Of a DNA stretch of 64,000 nucleotides, positions 48,535-56,404 are shown piece by piece. The translations under genes were made by a program, and so were the position numbers. Each line of letters begins with the position of its first letter. Position 1 is the stretch's first letter. Source of the DNA: Ruegeria lacuscaerulensis (GTDB lineage Bacteria > Pseudomonadota > Alphaproteobacteria > Rhodobacterales > Rhodobacteraceae); NCBI RefSeq assembly GCF_013033355.1, contig NZ_WQDY01000010.1:121695-185694 (forward strand). Direction: 5' to 3'. The notes under the pieces were generated by a model. The model ran no database searches, was not told where the DNA came from, and worked only from the letters and a program-made list of their open reading frames with translations.

Positions 48535-48834
48535 ATGGGAAAAATAATCTTGGGAATCGTGATCGGACTCATTCTCGGCGTGGTTGGGGCGATGACCTTG
48601 GGTAGCGGGGCTGCGGTTGGTGTCGGCGTTGCGACAGGCTTGTCCGCCGGGGTCTGCTCCACATTGAAAGGAGCACAAGCCGAGAACCTGATCACCGCCG
48701 AGCAAGCGGATCAGATCCTCAATCGCGTAAATTCCGAGATGGCGTCTCTGCAAGGAATTGAAACGACAGGCGAGATCGTCGGCAGCGCACAGGCATGCGA
48801 TGAATTTCTGTCAAAGCTACGAGAAGCGAAGTGA
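48535..48834 (+). CDS. Small membrane-anchored or exported protein
   Basis: 99 residues from the ATG at 48535, which has the strong site GGGAGGA. Glycine-rich hydrophobic N-terminus MGKIILGIVIGLILGVVGAMTLGSGAAVGVGVATGLSAGVC, then a polar helical part (LITAEQADQILNRVNSEMASLQGI). It could be a membrane anchor with a cytoplasmic or periplasmic helix. I do not recognise the family. Confidence 0.75.
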   Translation: MGKIILGIVIGLILGVVGAMTLGSGAAVGVGVATGLSAGVCSTLKGAQAENLITAEQADQILNRVNSEMASLQGIETTGEIVGSAQACDEFLSKLREAK

Positions 48835-48889
48835 GGTTCCGCTTAGTAAGGAACAAATCTATTAGGACAAGCCAACAGGGAACCATCTG

Positions 48890-49504
48890 ATGAAACTCGT
48901 TTTACTCAAACTCCTCACGCCCATGTTCGCAATCGCGGGCGCGGCTGCCTTTGCAATGTCTGAAGCAGACGACGCGTGTATCGATCATTTGCGACAGGTT
49001 GGAGGGCCAGACGGTCAAGCAGGTACGATTGAAAGCTCTCAGTTCTCGGAAGCTGGTACGCTCGTCATGCTACGTGACGCAGGCGGAACGCTTTGGCGCT
49101 GCATCGCGTACAAGGATGGAAGCATCGGCGAGATGTCGGTTGTCGAAGCGATGGATGATGGAGGAGGAGCCATGGCAGGCGCAGCCGGGTCTACTGGAAG
49201 CCAACGTGTCAAATTTGATTCTGGTTCCACTGGCGCAGAACTCGTCGGTGAGCTCGCGCCCGGAGCGTCGCAGCAATATGTTCTCGGTGCCAAAAACGAA
49301 CAGTTTCTTTACGTCCGCGTTGCTCCGCGAAATGGCTCCTTGGACTACGTTATTCGCAACCCCGATGGTTCTGAACTGTTGGGATTGATGTCGGCGGACA
49401 AGGAGTATCGAGGGCAACTTTGGCAATCCGGTGATCATGTTGTGGAGGTTATCAATCGCGGCAATTCTTCCGTCGATTACAACGTAATTTTCGGAATTGA
49501 ATAG
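48890..49504 (+). CDS. Exported two-domain protein (lipoprotein-type domain plus beta-sandwich)
   Basis: 204 residues with signal peptide MKLVLLKLLTPMFAIAGAAAFA. Residues about 28-80 (CIDHLRQVGGPDGQAGTIESSQFSEAGTLVMLRDAGGTLWRCIAYKDGSIGEM) repeat the domain of the small lipoprotein at 47872. Residues about 105-204 (VKFDSGSTGAELVGELAPGASQQYVLGAKNEQFLYVRV...GDHVVEVINRGNSSVDYNVIFGIE) look like a PPC-type beta-sandwich, the fold also found in proteins annotated as g-type lysozyme inhibitors. A role at the cell surface is likely; inhibition of a lysozyme is only a possibility. Confidence 0.75.
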   Translation: MKLVLLKLLTPMFAIAGAAAFAMSEADDACIDHLRQVGGPDGQAGTIESSQFSEAGTLVMLRDAGGTLWRCIAYKDGSIGEMSVVEAMDDGGGAMAGAAGSTGSQRVKFDSGSTGAELVGELAPGASQQYVLGAKNEQFLYVRVAPRNGSLDYVIRNPDGSELLGLMSADKEYRGQLWQSGDHVVEVINRGNSSVDYNVIFGIE

Positions 49505-49556
49505 GTGATCGACCGGAAGCCCTTGAACACGTTCCCAAAACAGCTAGGAAAAACAC

Positions 49557-49862
49557 ATGAGAACCAATGTCCTAATGGTGATCGGCGCGGTATGTATTTC
49601 TGCACTGGCAGCATGCGATGAGAGTGGCGGATCGGTGGATGCAAGTGCACCAACTGTGGGCAGCTCTAGCGATCTTTCGTCATTTGAAGGGGCAAGAGCG
49701 GGCCAAGCTGAAATGGGCATCCAAAGTCTCGGATTTGAACTCATCCGCAGCGAAGGGCTGACCTCGTATTGGTTTAACAAAGATACTGGTGCATGTGCTC
49801 GGATCACGACGTCTGAGGGAAGGTACACAGATGTCACTATGCTCCCATCAGGTGACTGCTGA
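49557..49862 (+). CDS. Small lipoprotein
   Basis: 101 residues with AGGAAAA before the ATG. Lipoprotein signal MRTNVLMVIGAVCISALAAC (Cys20), a serine-rich linker, then a compact domain FEGARAGQAEMGIQSLGFELIRSEGLTSYWFNKDTGACARITTSEGRYTDVTMLPSGDC with two cysteines. The GLTSYWFN...ACARI pattern is one I associate with small bacterial periplasmic proteins of unknown function. Same strand and about 50 bases from its neighbour, so co-transcription is likely. Confidence 0.8.
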   Translation: MRTNVLMVIGAVCISALAACDESGGSVDASAPTVGSSSDLSSFEGARAGQAEMGIQSLGFELIRSEGLTSYWFNKDTGACARITTSEGRYTDVTMLPSGDC

Positions 49863-49904
49863 CAAATTTCCATCAATCCCAAATCTGAAAGAAGGAGCTC
49901 AAAC

Positions 49905-50078
49905 TTGCATTTCGACCTGGCACACGCGGCGGTCATCGTTGTCGCCTTAATCATCACTAACCTGGCATTGAAATCGGCTGGCGTGATCAACGAAGAAAAC
50001 AAGCACCAATGGAACTGGAAAGTTGTTCTAGCCTACTTCGTAGTCGTCGTTATCATCAATCTGGTGTGGCCCATTTAA
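49905..50078 (+). CDS. 57-residue membrane protein starting at TTG
   Basis: A very strong ribosome site (GAAGGAG, 49891-49897) lies 7 bases before a TTG. The frame encodes MHFDLAHAAVIVVALIITNLALKSAGVINEENKHQWNWKVVLAYFVVVVIINLVWPI and stops at TAA. Two hydrophobic helices (about 7-24 and 40-57) flank a polar loop, so both termini lie on the same side of the membrane. No family recognised. It lies between a lipoprotein gene and the phosphatase-like gene on the same strand. Confidence 0.65.
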   Translation: MHFDLAHAAVIVVALIITNLALKSAGVINEENKHQWNWKVVLAYFVVVVIINLVWPI

Positions 50079-50196
50079 AGCTTCACAGCGGAAAGCTAAC
50101 CGCCCACTTGATATGGTTATCGTGACCTGGCCCTTCCGAGAGACTATCAGGTCAGAAGAGTGTGAACATCAAGGGCTCAAAAAGAAAGGAGCTGGC

Positions 50197-50841
50197 ATGC
50201 GGTTTTGGGCGTCCCTCATATTCATTGGTGTTCTGGCAACCGCTGCGAATGCTGACGTTACCAGTCGAAATGGCGGTCCAAGCAACAGTCAAATGCTCTC
50301 AAAGGGTGGTGACGGAGGCGTCGATGGTGTCGCTTTCTTTCGACCAGTCTTAAGCGGCGTGTTGTATCGATCCGGTTTCAAAGGCGGTGACAAGGATCGA
50401 ACTGGCCTAAGTAACGGTCAACGCGAAACTCTGTGCGGTGAAGGTTTTTCAACCGGGTTTTACGCCGACTTTGGCAAAAATACTGAATACGGTCGCACCA
50501 GCTGCGGAAACGGATCCTTTGACTATCAGAGCGCCAGATCATCCCGACCCGGTGCTGTCATGGCGTCCATACACGAGGTGATTGAAAACCCTGGAAAGGG
50601 CCCCGTCCTGGTGCACTGCATGTGGGGCGTTCATTCCTCGGGTGCATTGTCTGCAATGGCGCTCGTTCAGTTCTGCGGATGGACGGAAGAAAGGGCCAAG
50701 GAATATTGGAATGATGCCCGAAACGGGGCCCCATGTTCAGGCGGATGCGACAAGTGGATTGACGCAAAATTCTCCAACTTCCGTGTCGACCCAAAGTTGA
50801 AGATCTCCACCGAACAACAGGCAGCGATTTGCCCTAAATGA
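50197..50841 (+). CDS. Exported tyrosine-phosphatase-like protein lacking the P-loop arginine
   Basis: 214 residues from the ATG at 50197 (AAAGGAG upstream). Signal peptide MRFWASLIFIGVLATAANA. SGVLYRSGFKGG resembles the strand opening of bacterial dual-specificity-like phosphatases. The loop KGPVLVHCMWGVHSSGALSAMALVQFCG corresponds to HCxxGxxR(S/T)G with Cys141, but the position of the catalytic arginine is Ser147. The C-x5-R motif is therefore broken, and a pseudophosphatase or a binding protein is likely. Several further cysteines (80, 103, 160, 180, 184) suit a periplasmic disulfide-bonded protein. The kinase-like gene follows after 19 bases. Confidence 0.7.
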   Translation: MRFWASLIFIGVLATAANADVTSRNGGPSNSQMLSKGGDGGVDGVAFFRPVLSGVLYRSGFKGGDKDRTGLSNGQRETLCGEGFSTGFYADFGKNTEYGRTSCGNGSFDYQSARSSRPGAVMASIHEVIENPGKGPVLVHCMWGVHSSGALSAMALVQFCGWTEERAKEYWNDARNGAPCSGGCDKWIDAKFSNFRVDPKLKISTEQQAAICPK

Positions 50842-50860
50842 TACCAGGAGGACTATCCAA

Positions 50861-52294
50861 ATGAAGTTGAATCTTCTGGGGTCACTTGCTTTCATTGCAC
50901 CCACTGCCTTGTGGGCGAGCGACGATGTTCTCGGTGAAGCCATGACATTTGTTAGTCCCAATGGTGTTACGGAACGCTGCATTCGGATCGAAAAAGTTCC
51001 AACGGGCGAGTATCGAAAAAGCGATCTTGAGGAAGAAACGGCCTATTGCGAGATCGATTTCTATGCCTCCGAAATTGCCATTTGCCCAAAAACCTGGAGC
51101 ACCAGTCCAGGAATGGCCGTCTACGATATTTCGGCAGGACCTTACACGGGGAACCGTTCTGAGTTCGAGAGAAACGCTTGCAAAGAGGGGAAGGCCGCGA
51201 AAGATCTGGCCAAGGACAGGGTGGCCAAATTCAAATCCACCATGAACCAAAAGGGCACCAGTGGAACCTTTTCCACCTCGTCGCTGCTTTACTATCATTT
51301 CTCCAGATATTTCGACACGACTGTAAAAGTTCCAGTCGCCGTTTGGCGAAGCATGGACGCCCGGGCGCATTTTTCCGAGGTTGCAGAGCCTGGCCTTGCG
51401 ATTTCTGGTGGCTCTCGCGGCGGGCGCATGAACCACGAAGGCTGGCGGGTCTTCGCAGCTGCGGATGCTGACCCGAACTCATACCAGCCAACCGACGATC
51501 TGTTCACCGCAGATCGAACGCAAATATATGGTGTGCTGCTTGATAGCCCTGGGCATCGATACGGCTCGGAAATCAACGGCACCCGTAAATCTGGTTGGGG
51601 GAAAGGTCAGAACCGCGATTTTCAGGAAACTCCTGCTTTCTTGGCTTTGCGTTCTTCAAAACCCTTGCCAGAGGCCATTGCAGAGGGCGTTAAAGAAGGC
51701 CGAAAAGACCGGATCATCAACAAGGATCTCGGCCCCGATGTCAGTGACCAACAGATGGCATTTTGGATGCAAGAACTTACCGAAATTGTTCTACTCGACT
51801 TCATCTTCAGCCAGCAGGACCGTGTAGGAAACATAGACTTCACACCCTATTGGTATTGGGTCGAAGACGGAAAGCTGAAGCATAAGAAAGCCAATCACCA
51901 TCAGCCGAACGATGGAGATATTCCCGCCGAGGCATTATTGATCCGTCGCAGCAATCTAAACGACAACGATGCTGGTGGGCGGGTCGAGTATGCTAACTTC
52001 GCGAAATCTACTCAAATGCTGGAAAAAATGCGGCACTTCTCTCCAAGCACCTACCGGCGCTTGGTTGCTTTGAATAGTGATCTTCAATCTCAAGGTCCCG
52101 TCTATGGCTGGTTGTCGCAAAGCTTTGGGTTGTCAGACAGTCAGATTGCCCAAGTTGTGAAAAACACCGAGCTGGCAACGTCCATTCTCCAGGACAATTG
52201 TTCTAATGGTGATTTAATGTTCGACTTGGATCCTGTCGCAATCTTTTTGAGAAACGACACCGAGGTAGAGGCAGTGGACTGTAATGCCCCGTAA
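50861..52294 (+). CDS. Exported protein with kinase-like catalytic loop (Fam20/HipA/PI4K-like)
   Basis: 477 residues, AGGAGG before the ATG. Signal peptide MKLNLLGSLAFIAPTALWA. The centre carries LTEIVLLDFIFSQQDRVGNIDF, with D320-R321-x-x-N324. This resembles the catalytic loop of PI4-kinase type II (LDYIIRNTDRGNDNW), HipA and Fam20C. A later acidic loop, RSNLNDNDAGGRVEY (D368, D370), is placed like their metal-binding Asp. A nucleotide-binding lysine and glycine loop are not obvious to me. If real, it is a secreted kinase-like enzyme. It overlaps the metallophosphatase start by 11 bases. Confidence 0.55.
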   Translation: MKLNLLGSLAFIAPTALWASDDVLGEAMTFVSPNGVTERCIRIEKVPTGEYRKSDLEEETAYCEIDFYASEIAICPKTWSTSPGMAVYDISAGPYTGNRSEFERNACKEGKAAKDLAKDRVAKFKSTMNQKGTSGTFSTSSLLYYHFSRYFDTTVKVPVAVWRSMDARAHFSEVAEPGLAISGGSRGGRMNHEGWRVFAAADADPNSYQPTDDLFTADRTQIYGVLLDSPGHRYGSEINGTRKSGWGKGQNRDFQETPAFLALRSSKPLPEAIAEGVKEGRKDRIINKDLGPDVSDQQMAFWMQELTEIVLLDFIFSQQDRVGNIDFTPYWYWVEDGKLKHKKANHHQPNDGDIPAEALLIRRSNLNDNDAGGRVEYANFAKSTQMLEKMRHFSPSTYRRLVALNSDLQSQGPVYGWLSQSFGLSDSQIAQVVKNTELATSILQDNCSNGDLMFDLDPVAIFLRNDTEVEAVDCNAP

Positions 52295-53225
52295 GCTTTC
52301 CACCCTTTTTACGGCGTTCATTTGGACCGCTCTGATCGCCTGCAAAGCGGTGGCATTGGATGTTATCGTCATATCGGATCTGAACGGAAGCTATGGTTCG
52401 GTAAGATACGATGCCCGCGTCGACAAAGCGATTGAGCGGATAGTCGAGATTGATCCCGATTTGGTTATTTCGACCGGAGATATGGTTGCGGGACAGCGCA
52501 TCCCCAACTTATCCGACAAACAGGTCAGGGAGATGTGGAAGGCGTTTCACGAGGCTGTATCAGACCCTTTAGAGGCTGCCGGCATTCCATTTGCGGTCAC
52601 GCCTGGGAACCATGATGCCTCTGCGTACCGTGGGTTCGAGCGTGAAAGAAAAATATACGCAGAAGAATGGGAACCAAGAAAACCAGACGTCGACTTCCTG
52701 GTTTCGGATGACTACCCGTTCTTCTACGCGTTTGAGATGCAGGGCGTAACGTTTGCATCTTTGGATGCTACGACCTTAGGGCCGCTATCCGGTGATCAAC
52801 AGGACCGACTTGTGGAACTGGGTGCAAATGGAGACCCGATTGTGACTTTCAGTCATCTTCCGCTTTGGCCCTTCGCGATCCAGCGCGAACGCGAAATCAT
52901 CGGTGACTCAACACTTGAGAAAATCTACCTGGAAAGCGGTGTCGTTCTGCATCTGTCAGGCCACCATCATGCTTTCTATCCCGGTTGGAAAGACGGTGTA
53001 GCTTACGTCTCCCAAGCTTGTTTGGGAGGTGGCCCGCGACGGCTTATCGGCTCAAAAGCCAGATCACCTCACAGCTTCACTCATATTACGTTCCAGCCAA
53101 ACGGAGAGTTTGGGATAGCAGTATATCGAGGGCCTGATTTCGAAAGGTCGGTAAACTTCAAGTCGCTCCCGAAAGAGATCAGATCTCCGAATGCTGTTTT
53201 GAAACGATTAGACCTTGTCAAATGA
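52284..53225 (+). CDS. Exported calcineurin-like metallophosphatase
   Basis: 313 residues. Signal segment LSTLFTAFIWTALIACKAVA. All dinuclear metal motifs are present: D32-L-N34 (SDLNGSYGS, Asn in place of the usual His), G-D66 (ISTGDMV), G-N109-H-D (TPGNHDAS), a later FSHLPLW and SGHHHAF. It dephosphorylates phosphomonoesters or diesters in the periplasm; substrate unknown. It overlaps the kinase-like gene by 11 bases, so the two are translationally coupled. Its stop abuts the end of the convergent membrane protein gene. Confidence 0.88.
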   Translation: MPRKLSTLFTAFIWTALIACKAVALDVIVISDLNGSYGSVRYDARVDKAIERIVEIDPDLVISTGDMVAGQRIPNLSDKQVREMWKAFHEAVSDPLEAAGIPFAVTPGNHDASAYRGFERERKIYAEEWEPRKPDVDFLVSDDYPFFYAFEMQGVTFASLDATTLGPLSGDQQDRLVELGANGDPIVTFSHLPLWPFAIQREREIIGDSTLEKIYLESGVVLHLSGHHHAFYPGWKDGVAYVSQACLGGGPRRLIGSKARSPHSFTHITFQPNGEFGIAVYRGPDFERSVNFKSLPKEIRSPNAVLKRLDLVK

Positions 53226-53984
53226 CTAGAGGTTGAGTTTCAGTTCGACTTTTTCTGGGACCAGATCGTTTACCATCTCTTCTATCCGGGCTTCTGAAAG
53301 TCCTCCCGAGGTGATGAAAAGCAACGAAACGCGAGATTTTCCAGGGACGTGGTGTTTTCTGACAAGCTTCCAGCCAGCGTCTGCGGCCATGGTTTCAATG
53401 TCTCGGCTGACTTTCAATGAGTGTTCTTCATCCGAAGCCTTGAGCGAAACTTCCACGCCCTTGTTTCGCCCTCCGAGCCAAATGAAGCACCAACACACAA
53501 TCGCCACCAGAGTGGCCATCAGCGGTAAGCCCAAACCGACGGCAAGACCAAGAACCGTTACGATTATCATTTCGACTGTATCGACCGGATCATCCAGATT
53601 GGAGCGGAACCTGAGCAACGCGCCGATGCCAAAAATAACGAACCCAATCATTGACCCGTGCTGGACTACCAGGAATCCCACAGCCATTCCAATTAGCGCG
53701 TAAAGGAAGAACAGTCTGGGCATAACCAGATCGCTGACACTTCGGCGTGCTTTACGTCGAACGGGATGATAAACAATCAAAGCGGTCAAAATGATCGTTA
53801 CAATGACGTCTAGCGTGAAAAAGTAGAGTTCCTGCTTGCCGCGGAACTGAGTCCAGCCTCTTTCAATCACTATCTCTGATTCGGACGTTCCTGCGAGCAA
53901 GGAAGCAGGATCAATTTGAGAATAGCCAATACTAGGCAAAAGCACGGCCGAAAGGACCGATGCTATTGAAAACAGCTTACTCAA
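53226..53984 (-). CDS. Membrane protein, DUF4956/MgtC-like
   Basis: 252 residues from a TTG at 53984, chosen because GGGAGGG lies 8 bases upstream and a signal peptide follows directly (MSKLFSIASVLSAVLLPSIGYSQ). Four hydrophobic segments between about 55 and 175 include MIGFVIFGIGALLRFRSNLDDPVDTVEMIIVTVLGLAVGLGLPLMA. The GxGALLRFR...DPxDT pattern is that of DUF4956 proteins, which are often found with polyphosphate-type VTC domains. The C-terminus is a soluble alpha/beta domain (SLLFITSGGLSEARIEEMVNDL). Function is unknown. Confidence 0.75.
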   Translation of the reverse strand: MSKLFSIASVLSAVLLPSIGYSQIDPASLLAGTSESEIVIERGWTQFRGKQELYFFTLDVIVTIILTALIVYHPVRRKARRSVSDLVMPRLFFLYALIGMAVGFLVVQHGSMIGFVIFGIGALLRFRSNLDDPVDTVEMIIVTVLGLAVGLGLPLMATLVAIVCWCFIWLGGRNKGVEVSLKASDEEHSLKVSRDIETMAADAGWKLVRKHHVPGKSRVSLLFITSGGLSEARIEEMVNDLVPEKVELKLNL

Positions 53985-54188
53985 AAGTCTTTCCCTCCCG
54001 CTGTACCGTCGAATAGTCGCTCCAAAGTGCGTAACTTGAAGCAATCACTCCACACCTCTCGACCAAGTCGCACGCCCATAAACTAATTCAACCCTATGAA
54101 TTTACATTCGGTAAAGCCTTGCGGGATCAAACATCATACTTCCGCAAAATACTGTGTTAGGTTGGACAACATCGATTTTTGATCGAAT

Positions 54189-55133
54189 ATGAACCAGATC
54201 CACACAAGCGCAGATTTATCTCGAATGAACCAGTCAAATGACCGGCACAAACGAAGAGTAGCGAAGGTAATTTGCGCGAGCCTTGCTGTGGTCGCCAACA
54301 CTTTGGCGTTAACCAGCCCAGTGAGAGCGCAGACTGATATGTTGGAACTTATTGAGTCTTACAAAGTGGCAGACAAATCAGAGGGCTTTTCTGAGCCATC
54401 CGGATTGTCGCTTTCCAGTGTTCATGGATTCTTGTGGGCAGTAAGCGATGAAGCATCGAAGCTGCACCTTCTGGGAGTAGATGGAGAGCTAAAGAATTCG
54501 TTCAAACTTCCAGAACATCTAGGTGCAGACTTGGAAGGTGTCGCTGGAAGAAATGATGGGTCTGTATTGCTGTTACAAGAAACTGACCGATCTATTGTAA
54601 CGGTCCAACCTACGGACCCAATCAAAGTCAATTCTACTCCACTTTCTTCACTCAGGGGCTACGGCAAAGTTGCGGAAATGCTTGCTGAGAACCCTTTGAA
54701 CAAGGGACCGGAAGGGATCACTGTAGATCAAGACTCTGGGCAAGTATTCGTAGTCATTGAGGGCCAGCCAAGGCTTCTGCTCGTCATTTCCTCGGAAATT
54801 GATGAAATTATTGGAGTAGTTCCATTAACGACTGAAGCTGGTTTTGTTTCATCTCGTGCCGACGATGACGAATTAGACATCAGCGGGATCGCCTGGTCCG
54901 GCGAGACCAAGTCTTTATGGATACTCAGCGATGAAGGGCGCCGAATATTCGTTTTTGATCCTGAAGTTCTGACGGTCAAAACTATCGACTTAATTTACTC
55001 CAAAAAGGATGAAGTAAAGGAAGTGAAGAACCCTGAGGGGATAGCTTTGGATGAAAGTGGTGGCGTTCTATACATCTTGACCGATGATGGAAAAAAGTCA
55101 CGCCTCTACGCATTTGTCTTACCGCAAGTTTGA
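54189..55133 (+). CDS. SdiA-regulated-domain (YjiK-like) exported protein
   Basis: 314 residues. The signal segment VAKVICASLAVVANTLALTSPVRAQ begins about 24 residues in, so a start at the second ATG (54225) may be better. Beta-propeller-type repeats follow: EPSGLSLSSVHGFLWAVSDEASKLHLLGVDGEL, DLEGVAGRNDGSVLLLQET, GPEGITVDQDSGQVFVVIE, DISGIAWSGETKSLWILSDEGRRIFVFD and NPEGIALDESGGVLYILTDDG. This is the SdiA-regulated (YjiK) family, periplasmic and of unknown function. It is monocistronic. Confidence 0.85.
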   Translation: MNQIHTSADLSRMNQSNDRHKRRVAKVICASLAVVANTLALTSPVRAQTDMLELIESYKVADKSEGFSEPSGLSLSSVHGFLWAVSDEASKLHLLGVDGELKNSFKLPEHLGADLEGVAGRNDGSVLLLQETDRSIVTVQPTDPIKVNSTPLSSLRGYGKVAEMLAENPLNKGPEGITVDQDSGQVFVVIEGQPRLLLVISSEIDEIIGVVPLTTEAGFVSSRADDDELDISGIAWSGETKSLWILSDEGRRIFVFDPEVLTVKTIDLIYSKKDEVKEVKNPEGIALDESGGVLYILTDDGKKSRLYAFVLPQV

Positions 55134-55422
55134 TTCCCGAAACAAACTCGCATTGGCTTGTCGCATTCAATTGTACAAAAAGGAAATGGCCGCTTTTTCC
55201 GCAGCGCCGTCATTCAGGCCTGGTGCAGCTAAGGTCCGCTTTGAGCCCATTTTGACCGATGCTGCGCGATGTCCCAATGACAGCAATGCGCAGAAAGCAG
55301 ACTTTGCAAAGATCAGTGAGTAGTCCAAGGTTGTTGGTTAATTTAGCAAGTATCCTAAGCAAATATTTCTACAACTAGGCGCCCCAACATAGGTCGCAGT
55401 CGCGAACCGGCGACAGTAAGAT
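55134..55422. repeat. Gene-free stretch with a dispersed-repeat copy
   Basis: 289 bases; the copy at 55283-55311 matches the reverse complement of 39971-39999 in 27 of 29 positions. The surrounding 100 bases, with GTCCGCTTTGAGCCC, are reminiscent of 60609-60670 (GCTTTGTCCGC ... CCGTTTTGAGCC). No supportable gene. Confidence 0.55.
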
Positions 55423-56391
55423 TCAGGATGTAGTCGTCCATGCGCCCAAGCTTGAATGGCTCTGGTTGGATACGGCCACAAGAACTTCGACTGGGCCAAT
55501 ATCCTTCTCGATTTGCGACTTCATTTGAAGACTAATTCGATCAACATCTTCGGCAGTCACTGGAGCGCTAGGACGATAGTAAACAACTGCGTCTAGCTTT
55601 CGACCAACTCTTACGAGTGCGACGTCCAATACTTCTCCGCCGTTGTCTTTCGCGATAGGTTTTATCGCGTGGCGTACGGCTAATTGGTCCTTTGCATTTG
55701 CTGGAACACCAGCCAACTGAGCAACGCCTTTCCAGAAGGCGCGCAAGTAGCCGAAAACCGCAATGCTGCACAAAAAGAGCACGACGATAGAATCCATTAC
55801 CGGCGTTAAGGGTTCAAAAATCGTGTCGGCTAGAAGTGGCGTCGACAATAGTGCGACCCCTGCGAATAAAGTGATGACTCCGTCGTAGATAGAAGCCGTT
55901 GCTTCCAGCTTCAGCATATCACTTTGTTTTCCCGTTCGGATCCAAGCGCGTTTGTGGACATAGGCCAGCCAGAAGCACGCGACGGTCACTATCACGGCGT
56001 AAATGGCGACTGGTAAGAGGCGAACCTCTTCTACATCACCTCCAAGCACATAATCGGCTATTCCCAAAACGGCTTGAAAGACACCGAATACCACTAGGCC
56101 AATCAAAGCGAGGGAACGGAAGGTTGCGTACAACGCTTCATCGCTTGCATGTCCGAATGGTCGTAACCTATCCGGACCTAGATGAGCGGTTTGGCTTATG
56201 CGCATAGCAAAGACCGCAGAGATGTATCCGATCAGTGAGAACAATCCATCGATCAAAAGTGCTTGAGAATTCGAAGCCCATGCCGCTAGCGCACCGGCCA
56301 ACCCCATTCCGAGGTTTGCCCATCGCGTTAGATCCATCGCCCGATGCTCCACCGCGATGTCGGCGTCTAATTCTTTGGCCTGTTCAGACAT
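55423..56391 (-). CDS. Cation diffusion facilitator family transporter
   Basis: 322 residues. Six hydrophobic segments in the first 220 residues, with the CDF metal-site region SNSQALLIDGLFSLIGYISAVFAMRIS and a second site around LKLEATASIYDGVITLFAGVALL. The loop PDRLRPFGHASDEALYATF corresponds to the conserved PFG-x-x-R/D-x-E stretch. A cytoplasmic C-terminal domain follows. The family exports Zn2+, Fe2+, Mn2+ or Co2+ by proton exchange; the metal is not decided here. It follows the BaeRF gene after 13 bases. Confidence 0.9.
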   Translation of the reverse strand: MSEQAKELDADIAVEHRAMDLTRWANLGMGLAGALAAWASNSQALLIDGLFSLIGYISAVFAMRISQTAHLGPDRLRPFGHASDEALYATFRSLALIGLVVFGVFQAVLGIADYVLGGDVEEVRLLPVAIYAVIVTVACFWLAYVHKRAWIRTGKQSDMLKLEATASIYDGVITLFAGVALLSTPLLADTIFEPLTPVMDSIVVLFLCSIAVFGYLRAFWKGVAQLAGVPANAKDQLAVRHAIKPIAKDNGGEVLDVALVRVGRKLDAVVYYRPSAPVTAEDVDRISLQMKSQIEKDIGPVEVLVAVSNQSHSSLGAWTTTS

Positions 56392-56404
56392 GGGTCAACG
56401 AATT

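Noticed and set aside
55084..55323. 79-codon plus-strand frame after the SdiA-regulated-type gene
   Set aside because: Starts inside the preceding gene in another frame and covers the dispersed repeat; translated repeat sequence only.
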